DNA from: Cryobacterium levicorallinum
GTDB lineage: Bacteria; Actinomycetota; Actinomycetes; Actinomycetales; Microbacteriaceae
Assembly: GCF_004402405.1 (NCBI RefSeq)
Contig: NZ_SOFE01000003.1
Span: 45,899-109,898, forward strand
Length of the DNA stretch: 64,000 nucleotides
Direction of reading: 5' to 3'
Part shown: piece after piece, positions 18,054 through 24,990 of the stretch
Layout: the number at the start of each line of letters is the position of its first letter
Numbering within the stretch: position 1 is the stretch's first letter
The notes under the pieces: model-generated
The model's input: the letters and a program-made list of their open reading frames with translations, nothing else
Databases searched by the model: none
Told to the model about the DNA's origin: nothing
Translations under genes and position numbers: made by a program

Positions 18054-18710
18054 ATGACGACGACACCCCGGCCCATCCGCTTGGCCCTTGTTGACGACCA
18101 CAGGATGCTCTTGGGGGCGCTCACCGAGTGGATTCGAAGCGCCGCTGACGACATCGAGATGGTCGCGGCGGTGACGACCTGGCCCGAGTTGCTGACCCAC
18201 CGCGAGTTTCCGGTGGACGTCGTGCTGCTCGACCTCGATCTCAAGGACAACATTCCGGTGTCCCTGAAGATTGCTACGCTCAAGACGACCGGAGTGAAGA
18301 CGGTGCTCATGAGCACCTACTCCGAGCCGGCTCTCGTGCGCGAAGCCCTCGCCGCCGGCGCCCTCGGCTACCTCGTGAAGAGCGAGGAAGCGAGCATGAT
18401 TGTCGATGCCATTCGTGCTGCCTACAACGGCAAGTCCTACATCTCCGCTGAGCTCGACTACGCGCTCAACTCGACCGAGAACGTTGAAGGTCCCCGCCTC
18501 AGCGCCCAGGAACGCCGCGTCATGGCGCTCTACGGCGCCGGTGAGCCGGTGAAGGCCGTCGCCTACCAACTCGGCATCTCCGAGGAGACCGCCAAGAGCT
18601 ACCTGAAGCGCATTCGCGAGAAGTACCGCTTAGCCGGGTACGACGTGGGTACCAAGGTCGCGCTGCGCAAACGTGCCATCCACGACGGCATCCTGCTGCA
18701 AACGGACTGA
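18054..18710 (+). CDS. LuxR/NarL-family response regulator
   Basis: The 218-residue protein has a receiver domain (ALVDDHRML with acidic pocket near residue 14, phospho-acceptor Asp60 in VVLLDLDL, Lys in YLVKSEE). A C-terminal LuxR helix-turn-helix follows (LSAQERRVMALYGAGEPVKA ... ISEETAKSYLKRIREKY). AGGAGG lies before the ATG. The 45-bp gap after the membrane protein could hold its own promoter. It is expected to be phosphorylated by the kinase at 15508-16677. A hairpin follows the stop. Confidence 0.9.
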   Translation: MTTTPRPIRLALVDDHRMLLGALTEWIRSAADDIEMVAAVTTWPELLTHREFPVDVVLLDLDLKDNIPVSLKIATLKTTGVKTVLMSTYSEPALVREALAAGALGYLVKSEEASMIVDAIRAAYNGKSYISAELDYALNSTENVEGPRLSAQERRVMALYGAGEPVKAVAYQLGISEETAKSYLKRIREKYRLAGYDVGTKVALRKRAIHDGILLQTD

Positions 18711-18723
18711 CCTTCGTGTTGCC

Positions 18724-18756
18724 AACCGGCCCCATTTTTCGTAATGCGGGCCGGTT
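18724..18756 (+). terminator. Terminator after the response regulator
   Basis: Inverted arms AACCGGCCC (18724-18732) and GGGCCGGTT (18748-18756) pair around a 15-base loop containing TTTTT. It sits between convergent genes and may act in both directions. Confidence 0.65.
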
Positions 18757-18808
18757 CGTTCGTTAACGCGGCTTCGATTGAGTGGATGCCGACGGGCACG
18801 CGCCGACA

Positions 18809-20086
18809 TTAGCCCTTGCGAACGACGGGGATCAGCTGCGTGCCGTAGGGCACATGCTGGCCGCGCAAGCGGCGCCGACGGTCGATGATGAAGGTGAGCA
18901 GGGTCAGCAGCACGCCGAGCGCGCTCAGGGCAACGCCGATCCAGACCGGGGCGAGGTAGCCGAGCCCAGCGGCGATAGCCACGCCGCCGAGGGCCGCGCC
19001 GAGGGCGTTACCGACGTTGAGCGAGGAATGATTGAGAGCTGCCGCGAGCGACTGGCTTTCGTGCGCGACGTCCATCAGTCGGGCCTGAATGGTCGGCGAG
19101 AGAGCGGATGCCGCTGCACCGATAAAGAACATGCCGATCACCAAACCGACGAGCGACTGCGCCGACAGGCCGAGTGTGACGAGCGCTGCGATGAGCACGC
19201 CGAACGAGATGTACATGGTGCGGCGCACGCTCCAGTCGGCCAGCGCTCCCCCGGCGAAGTTGCCGACTGTCATGCCGAGGCCGATGACGACCAGAATAAG
19301 CGGTACCGTTGCGGCCGTGAGCCCGGTGATTTCGATCACCAGCGGGGCGACATAGGTGTAGACCGCGAACAGGCCGCCGAAGCCGATCGCACCGATCGAG
19401 AGCGTGATCCAGACCTGCAATTGGCTGAATGCTCGCAGCTCGGCGCGCATGGTGGCCTTGGGGTTGCCAGCCTGGAACGGCACGAACATAGCGACGGCCA
19501 CGAAGGTGAGCGCGAAGATCGCGGCGACGACGAGGTAGGCGATTCGCCATCCGCTCACCTGACCGATCCAGGTGATCGTGGGCACCCCGATGACGTTGGA
19601 GATGGTCAGCCCGGAGAGCACGATTGCGATACCGCGAGCCCGTTTGCCGGGGCCCATCAGGCGGGCGGCGACGAGCGAGGCGATGCCGAAGTAGGCGCCG
19701 TGCGGCAGCCCGGCCACAAAGCGGGCAACGAGAACGGTCTCAAAGGTCGGCAACAGGGCCGAGGCGATCGTGCCGAGCGTGAACGCGGTCAGCAGGGCCA
19801 GGAGCAGTTGTTTGCGCGGCCAGCGGGCCGCAGCGGCCGCGATCGTGGGCGCGCCAACGACAACACCGAGGGCATAAGCCGAGATCAGCCAGCCGACCTG
19901 CGCGTTGGCGGCATCCGGCGCCGCAGCATAGAGACCGGGCAGCAGGTCGGCGGCCAGGTTCGGCAGCAGACCCATGGCAACGAATTCGGTCGCGCCGATG
20001 CCGAATCCGCCCAGGGCCAGGGCGAGCAGGGCAAGACGAATACGGGTCGACGACAGCTGCGTCGACCCGTCAGGAGTGAGGGGCAT
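18809..20086 (-). CDS. Major facilitator superfamily transporter (DHA1/AraJ-type)
   Basis: The 425-residue protein has 12 predicted helices. Family marks are GATEFVAMGLLPNLAADL in helix 1, the loop ARWPRKQLLLALLTAF after helix 2 and RFVAGLPHGAYFGIASLVAA in helix 4-5. These fit the DHA1 group with AraJ, YdhP and chloramphenicol exporters (Cmx/CmlR). It probably exports sugars or drugs with proton antiport; the substrate is not deducible. The ATG has no clear ribosome site. Convergent with the response regulator gene. Confidence 0.85.
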   Translation of the reverse strand: MPLTPDGSTQLSSTRIRLALLALALGGFGIGATEFVAMGLLPNLAADLLPGLYAAAPDAANAQVGWLISAYALGVVVGAPTIAAAAARWPRKQLLLALLTAFTLGTIASALLPTFETVLVARFVAGLPHGAYFGIASLVAARLMGPGKRARGIAIVLSGLTISNVIGVPTITWIGQVSGWRIAYLVVAAIFALTFVAVAMFVPFQAGNPKATMRAELRAFSQLQVWITLSIGAIGFGGLFAVYTYVAPLVIEITGLTAATVPLILVVIGLGMTVGNFAGGALADWSVRRTMYISFGVLIAALVTLGLSAQSLVGLVIGMFFIGAAASALSPTIQARLMDVAHESQSLAAALNHSSLNVGNALGAALGGVAIAAGLGYLAPVWIGVALSALGVLLTLLTFIIDRRRRLRGQHVPYGTQLIPVVRKG

Positions 20087-20124
20087 GCAACAAGCCTAAA
20101 CCCAGGCCAGCTGGAGCGGACGAT

Positions 20125-20427
20125 TCACTCGGAGAGGGCGGTCTCCAGGCGCTCGAGCTTGCCGGTCAGTTCGCCGGTGTGGCCGGGGCGGATGTCCGCC
20201 TTCAGCACGAGGGAAACACGCGGCCCGAAGGCGCCCACCGCCTCGGTCGCCGTCTTGATCACGGCGAAGACTTCATCCCAGTCGCCCTCGATGGTGGTGA
20301 ACATGGAGTCGGTGTGATTCGGCAGTCCGGATTCGCGGACGATGCGCACCGCGGCGGCAACCGCATCGTGCACGGACCCCTGCGAGTCGGCGGCGACGGA
20401 CGGTGCGACGGAGAATGCTACAAGCAT
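20125..20427 (-). CDS. Thiamine-binding protein family (MTH1187/YkoF-like, DUF77)
   Basis: The 100-residue protein has the DUF77 pattern MLVAFSVAPS, then VHDAVAAAVRIVRESGLPN, MFTTIEGDWDEVFAVIK and VSLVLKADIRPGHTG. This is a ferredoxin-like fold that in relatives binds thiamine or its pyrimidine moiety. An AGGGAG ribosome site lies between the glycosyltransferase stop and the ATG, so it is co-transcribed with the upstream gene, 10 bp away. Function in this operon is unknown. Confidence 0.85.
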   Translation of the reverse strand: MLVAFSVAPSVAADSQGSVHDAVAAAVRIVRESGLPNHTDSMFTTIEGDWDEVFAVIKTATEAVGAFGPRVSLVLKADIRPGHTGELTGKLERLETALSE

Positions 20428-20437
20428 GGTGGGCTCC

Positions 20438-21805
20438 CTAGATGAGTGGTTTGGTGGTGAGTGGTTTGGTGGTGAGTGGTTTCGTGGTGAGTGGTTTCGT
20501 GGTGAGTGGTTTCGTGGTGAGTGGTTTCGTGGTGAGTGGTTTCGTGGTGAAACGGTCGCGGGCGGGCCGGCCTGACCTGCCCAGCCGGTGCAGCGTGAAG
20601 AGCGCCCAGCCGAGCAGCACGAATTCGAGTAGGTTGCGCACGGTCAGCACCAGAATCATGAGGGGATGGGCCACCAGCAGCCAGTCGTACAGGTACGGGT
20701 AGACCAGCTGGGTGAGGGCGGCGAGCGCGAGCGCGAGCAGCGCCGGCGTGCGCCAGGCGCGCCCGTTCAGCACGAGCCCGAGAATGATCGGTGCGGCCAG
20801 CCAACTGATGAACTGCGGCGACCCCACCTTATTGACGGCGATGAGGGTCACGGTCAGGGCGAGGGTCAGCGGCGGAAAGACCGCCAACCAGCCGACTCCC
20901 CGCCGCTGGGCCCGCACTCCGAGCAGCAGCACGGCGGCGGCGACGAGCGCAAGCAACGGAGTCATCACGGCGCTTGCGGCGGCGGTGCCAGCGCCGGCCA
21001 CTTGAAAGGTGAGGATCTGCTGGTCGTAGTAGATGAAGCTGCCGGGCACGTTGAGCACGGCCTGCCACAGCCACGGCACAGCGATGGGTGATTCAATCTG
21101 GATCCCCCGGCCCGCCTGCTCGCCCACGAAACTCAGTACGTGGATGCCACTGCCTCGAGCCAGGCTGAGCGCCCCGGCCGCGGCGACGACCGCCGCGGTG
21201 ACGGCTGCGGCGACCCCGAGCATCCGCCAGCGCAGTTTGGACGCCACAAACAGGGCGGCGAGGGCGGCCACCGGCCAGATCTTGATCCAGGCCGCAATGG
21301 TCAGTAGCACCGTGCCCCAGAGCGGAAGGCGCCGCAGGCCCAGCAGGGCGATGATGCAGAGCGGCACCGTGACCGCATCGATGCGCAGCAGCGCAATCGG
21401 GCCAAGCAACGCCAGGAATGCCAGCCACCACCACGCCGCGGGTCGGTGCGTGCGCAGGAGTACGAAGAATGCCCCGGCGTTGAGCACGGTGATTAGCCCA
21501 AACCAGGTGCCGAGATAGGCCGGGCCGCCGAGGGCGAGCGCGCCGACGACGGGTACGAGCGCGAGCAACGGGTAGACGAAATTCTCGGTGACGCCGACGA
21601 TATTGCCGGCCGCGGCGCCCTCCGCCCATCCGCGATACACCACTTCGACATCGCCGAGCGGATACCCCGGCCCGAACAAAGCCAGAGTGATCAGCAGCAG
21701 GTGCACGAGCACGAAGGCCGACCATAGCGCGGCGAGCGGATGCCGCAGCACCGGCCGCGCAGGCCGCGCGCCGGTTGCCCCGCGGGGCTCGTCGTGAATT
21801 CGCAC
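20438..21805 (-). CDS. GT87-type polyprenol-phosphate-dependent glycosyltransferase with repeat tail
   Basis: The 455-residue integral membrane protein has about ten helices. The first loop GPGYPLGDVEVVYRGWAEG holds the Asp expected as catalytic base in GT87 mannosyltransferases (DUF2029, relatives of PimE). IKIWPVAALAALFVASK and VGSPQFISWLAAPI are further conserved-looking helices. It probably adds a sugar from a polyprenyl-phosphate donor to an envelope glycan or lipid. The last 35 residues are seven copies of TTKPL, an unusual basic, proline-rich cytoplasmic tail. Start GTG with AAGG upstream. Confidence 0.75.
   Translation of the reverse strand: MRIHDEPRGATGARPARPVLRHPLAALWSAFVLVHLLLITLALFGPGYPLGDVEVVYRGWAEGAAAGNIVGVTENFVYPLLALVPVVGALALGGPAYLGTWFGLITVLNAGAFFVLLRTHRPAAWWWLAFLALLGPIALLRIDAVTVPLCIIALLGLRRLPLWGTVLLTIAAWIKIWPVAALAALFVASKLRWRMLGVAAAVTAAVVAAAGALSLARGSGIHVLSFVGEQAGRGIQIESPIAVPWLWQAVLNVPGSFIYYDQQILTFQVAGAGTAAASAVMTPLLALVAAAVLLLGVRAQRRGVGWLAVFPPLTLALTVTLIAVNKVGSPQFISWLAAPIILGLVLNGRAWRTPALLALALAALTQLVYPYLYDWLLVAHPLMILVLTVRNLLEFVLLGWALFTLHRLGRSGRPARDRFTTKPLTTKPLTTKPLTTKPLTTKPLTTKPLTTKPLI
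20444..20548. repeat. Seven 15-bp tandem repeats encoding (TTKPL)7
   Basis: Seven perfect-phase units of GAGTGGTTTSGTGGT lie head to tail: two with G and five with C at the variable place, a synonymous difference on the coding (minus) strand. The period is five codons, so copy-number slippage would keep the frame. The array sits at the extreme 3' end of the glycosyltransferase gene, just before the next ribosome site. Confidence 0.95.
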
Positions 21806-21967
21806 GCTTTACCTTCGCACAGGCGGCGGCCCAGGGACACCGCCCGCGCAGCTCACCCGGGAGTTTCTCGCCCGCGTTCCGCTCTGGCGCGCCGGAAGGG
21901 CATCGCGACTGCGCGCCGCGCAAACGTCAGCACGCCGAGCGAGCTCGGCGCTGGGGAAAGGCGCGCG

Positions 21968-22843
21968 TCAGCGCGCCGGACGAGCCCCCGGCGCGATGCC
22001 ATAGTCCAGAAACGCGGCGACGGCCCGCGGTACGGCGTCGGCCACGTCCAGGGCCGCGATCGGACCGCCGGCGGAGGCGAAGTTCGCCGCTTCGGCGTGG
22101 ATGAGCGCTGCAGTGGCGGCGAGCGGGGCGAGGGACGCGGCATCCGCTTCGAGCTGGTCGGAGTGGGTCGCCAGCAGCGCCCCGAGGATGCCGCCGAGCA
22201 CGTCGCCGGACCCCGCCGTCGCGAGCCAGGCCGGTCCGGTCGACACGATCAGGCGGGCGCCGGCCGGTGAGGCAATGTGGGTGACTGCTCCCTTGAGCAG
22301 CACCGTGACGTCAAACAGCCGGGCGGCGCGAATGGCCCATTCCCCCGGATTCGCTGCGATCTGCGAGGCTGAGCCCGGCTTGGCCTCGCCCTCGAGCATC
22401 GCAGCCAGTTCGCCGGCGTGCGGTGTGATGACTGTCGGTCCGATTGCGTGCGAGACCAGGTCAAGGGCGCCGGCGTCGATGACGGTGGGCAGGCCCTCGG
22501 CGAGCGCTTCGTCGAGGGCAGCGCTGACGGCATCCGTTCTCGTGGCGGCGTTGATGCCGGAGCCGAGCAGCCAGGCCTGTACCCGCCCGGGCAGGGTCAC
22601 GATCTCGGGGCGGCGCTGCAGGACCAGGTCCTGAGCGCGGCGCGGCCCGAGGTAGCGCACCATGCCGACGCCGGTGCGCACGGCCGCGTCGACGCCGAGC
22701 ACCGCTGCGCCCGGGTAGTCCTTGGAACCGGTGCGCACTCCGAGCACACCACGGGAGTATTTGTCATCTCCGGCCTGGGGCCGCGCGATCCAGTCGCGGG
22801 CCTGTTCGGCCTCCCATTCGAGCCAGCCGCGCGGTTTCACCAT
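21968..22843 (-). CDS. nnrD: ADP-dependent NAD(P)H-hydrate dehydratase
   Basis: The 291-residue protein matches the YjeF C-terminal (carbohydrate kinase-like) domain alone. Conserved parts are KYSRGVLGVRTGSKDYPGAA near residue 28, TPHAGELAAML near 140 and the nucleotide site TAGSGDVLGGILGALLA near 208. It dehydrates the S epimer of hydrated NAD(P)H with ADP. The N-terminal epimerase half (NnrE) is not fused and not present in the window. ATG 22841-22843 sits very close to GGAGG; a GTG one codon on is better spaced. Confidence 0.92.
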   Translation of the reverse strand: MVKPRGWLEWEAEQARDWIARPQAGDDKYSRGVLGVRTGSKDYPGAAVLGVDAAVRTGVGMVRYLGPRRAQDLVLQRRPEIVTLPGRVQAWLLGSGINAATRTDAVSAALDEALAEGLPTVIDAGALDLVSHAIGPTVITPHAGELAAMLEGEAKPGSASQIAANPGEWAIRAARLFDVTVLLKGAVTHIASPAGARLIVSTGPAWLATAGSGDVLGGILGALLATHSDQLEADAASLAPLAATAALIHAEAANFASAGGPIAALDVADAVPRAVAAFLDYGIAPGARPAR

Positions 22844-23040
22844 GCCTCCACGATAGGTCGTTTCGGTTCAGCACGATCACACCAACGGATGCCGCGAGCG
22901 GCTGCCTTCCGGACACGCCCGGTCGGTTGGAGCACCCCGGGAGACCACGACCGGTCGACTTTGCACGGGCGGATCGAAAACCCAGTAGTTCTTCCGGCAA
23001 TCACAGTGTCCACCGAGAGAAGACGTGGGTAACACCCGAA

Positions 23041-23130
23041 GTAGGCTCAAAATTCGGCGCATGCCGGAACCCTCTGACGTCCACGCCCACCGGCGGCCGA
23101 GACGTCACGGTCCCCTACTTGGAGGTCTCA
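23041..23130 (+). promoter_or_regulatory. Conserved leader of the first surface-protein gene, with hairpin 23076-23106
   Basis: These 90 bases align without gaps to 24901-24990 before the paralogue. GACGTC (23076-23081) pairs with GACGTC (23101-23106), and GCC (23085-23087) with GGC (23092-23094). In the other copy the outer stem changes on both sides so pairing is kept. GGAGG and the GTG start follow directly. No known riboswitch class was recognised. Confidence 0.5.
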
Positions 23131-24651
23131 GTGTCTGTAGCTTTTTCTCTTTCGCGAGGAGCGTCGAAGCGGATGCTGGCGGCATCCGTTGTCGGCCTGC
23201 TGGTCGCCAGCTCGATAGCGCTGATCGCCGCTCCGGCGCAGGCCGCGACGTCGGGCTTTACCGCTGCAAACGGCATCCGATACGGTGCCAGCGCCGTCGA
23301 CGGAACGATTACCGCCATTGGCTATGACGGGTCGGCATTGACCGTTGAGATTCCCGACACGGTCACAGAAGCGGGCGCGGAGTACACGGTCACTGCCATC
23401 GGGGCCGAGGCCTTTAAATATTGGGGCCTTACCGGGGTCATCATTGGCCAGAACGTGAAAACCATTGGCCAGATGGCCTTCAGCAGGAACTCCGTGACCG
23501 GGCCTATTATCATTCCGGCGTCCGTGCAGACGATCGAAGACGATGCGTTCAGCTCAAGCGGTATTCTAACGTCACTGGACATTCCAGCGTCAGTGACACA
23601 CATCGGCGAGGCAGCTTTCGGCGACACTGGCCTGACGTCGGTCACTCTGCATGAGGGGCTCGAAAGCATTGATCAATACGCCTTCTGGGGAAACCCGATG
23701 ACGGCAATCACCATTCCGGCGTCAGTGCAGACCATTGGCGCGAACCTCTTCTGGCACGGCCACGTCGTAGCGGTGACTTTCGCCGGCGCAGCGCCGACAC
23801 TCTGGAGCACTGACGCCATCAATCCGGACTCGGGCCACGTCGAGCCGTCGCTGGGCGACGCTGCGGGCTTGACGGTGCACTATCTGTCGACGTTCGGAGT
23901 TGACGGAGGGCGTGCCAATGGGTTTACGACGCCGACCTGGATGGGCTACAACACCGTGATTGACCCGATCGTGTCGTTTGACGTCACCGGGCACGACGCG
24001 ATTGCGGCGCAGCGCTTGGTTGCAGGCGAGCTGGCCACGGCTCCTACTGTTACGGATGCAGGCTTCGATGGCTGGTTCACCACGGCAGACTTCACGACGC
24101 CGTTTGATTTTTCGGTCGCTCCGACCGACGATGTGACCGTGTACGCGAAGTGGCCCGTGGCCGCGGTGGTTATTGGAGAGCCGGTTGTTGAGCCGGTCGC
24201 GCCGTCGTCGCCGACCCTGACTCTTGACCTCGGCCTGGCTGTTGGCGACGTTGTCGCCGGTGCTCCGGTGACGGTGTCGGGCGCGGGGCTCAAAGCCGGC
24301 TCCGATTACACCGTCATTTTGCGCTCCACCCCGGTACTGCTGGCCGGCGGAACGATCGACAGCTCCGGAGCGTTCACAGCCAGCGCTGTTCTGCCGACCG
24401 GACTGTCGGCCGGACAGCACACCGTGACCCTGACGGGCACGGCCACTGACGGCTCTTCCCTGTCTCGCGTTGCCTTCCTGACGGTCAGCGCGACCGGGAC
24501 GGTCACTTATCTCTCCTACACCGCAGCGGATGCTGCCACCGCAGCGCTCGCGGCAACCGGATTCACGGCCGCGCCGCTCGGCTTCGCCGCGCTGCTGCTG
24601 CTCCTGGCCGGAGCCGCGCTCGTCGCGGCCCGACGTCGGAGCGTCGCGTAA
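23131..24651 (+). CDS. BspA-type leucine-rich-repeat surface protein with LAATG sorting signal
   Basis: The protein has about 506 residues from the GTG with GGAGG eight bases upstream. A signal peptide runs to about residue 38 (cleavage after APAQA). LRR_5 repeats of the type ITIPASVQTIGANLF and AFGDTGLTSVTLHEGLESI cover about 70-220. A Listeria-Bacteroides (Flg_new) repeat ending FDFSVAPTDDVTVYAKW lies near 275-350. An Ig-like region from about 375 follows, and the end is LAATG (about 473-477), a hydrophobic helix and RRR. The tail is a cell-wall sorting signal of the LAXTG type used by class E sortases. Probably an exposed adhesion or scaffold protein. Ligand unknown. A paralogue follows in tandem. 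Confidence 0.8.
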   Translation: MSVAFSLSRGASKRMLAASVVGLLVASSIALIAAPAQAATSGFTAANGIRYGASAVDGTITAIGYDGSALTVEIPDTVTEAGAEYTVTAIGAEAFKYWGLTGVIIGQNVKTIGQMAFSRNSVTGPIIIPASVQTIEDDAFSSSGILTSLDIPASVTHIGEAAFGDTGLTSVTLHEGLESIDQYAFWGNPMTAITIPASVQTIGANLFWHGHVVAVTFAGAAPTLWSTDAINPDSGHVEPSLGDAAGLTVHYLSTFGVDGGRANGFTTPTWMGYNTVIDPIVSFDVTGHDAIAAQRLVAGELATAPTVTDAGFDGWFTTADFTTPFDFSVAPTDDVTVYAKWPVAAVVIGEPVVEPVAPSSPTLTLDLGLAVGDVVAGAPVTVSGAGLKAGSDYTVILRSTPVLLAGGTIDSSGAFTASAVLPTGLSAGQHTVTLTGTATDGSSLSRVAFLTVSATGTVTYLSYTAADAATAALAATGFTAAPLGFAALLLLLAGAALVAARRRSVA

Positions 24652-24666
24652 CGCATCCACTGAAGT

Positions 24667-24702
24667 CGGCCGTCACCGCGTGAATCATGCGGGTGACGGC
24701 CG
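24667..24702 (+). terminator. Terminator of the first surface-protein gene
   Basis: GGCCGTCACC (24668-24677) pairs with GGTGACGGCC (24692-24701), followed by GTCTTGT. The same element, slightly altered, follows the second paralogue at 27182-27221. Between it and 24900 there is only the upstream control region of the next gene, containing CCCAGTAGTTC (24838-24848) as also seen at 22981-22991. Confidence 0.75.
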
Positions 24703-24900
24703 TCTTGTGCGGTCGGAGCGCTGCGACCCGCCGCGAGCGCGCCCGATCTGGGTGCTCGCTACGGTAACGGGCGTAGCGGCCAGCCGAATCGGGCGCGGCC
24801 ATCCGCTGATCCCTTTTGCTGGAACAGAAGCACCCATCCCAGTAGTTCGTAACGAAATCCCAGCACTCCCACTCTGGGCAAATGGGGGGGGGTGCTCGAA

Positions 24901-24990
24901 GTAGGCTCAAAATTCGGCGTGTGTCGAAACCCTCTGACGACCACGCCCGCCGGTGGCCGAGTCGTCACGTTCATCTATCTGGAGGTCGCA
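24901..24990 (+). promoter_or_regulatory. Conserved leader of the second surface-protein gene, with hairpin 24936-24966
   Basis: It matches 23041-23130 position for position. Here GACGAC (24936-24941) pairs with GTCGTC (24961-24966): relative to copy 1 a T-A pair has become A-T, a compensatory double change. The inner GCC pairs with GGT through one G-U. It ends in GGAGG and the GTG start. Confidence 0.5.

Noticed and set aside
18782..20317. Plus-strand open frame of 511 codons opposite the MFS gene
   Set aside because: Low-complexity Asp/Arg/Gly/His composition, while the minus strand gives a clean 12-helix transporter.
20444..20548. Reading the 15-bp array as a CRISPR or transposon end
   Set aside because: Units are contiguous without spacers and lie inside a coding frame; no cas or transposase gene is near.
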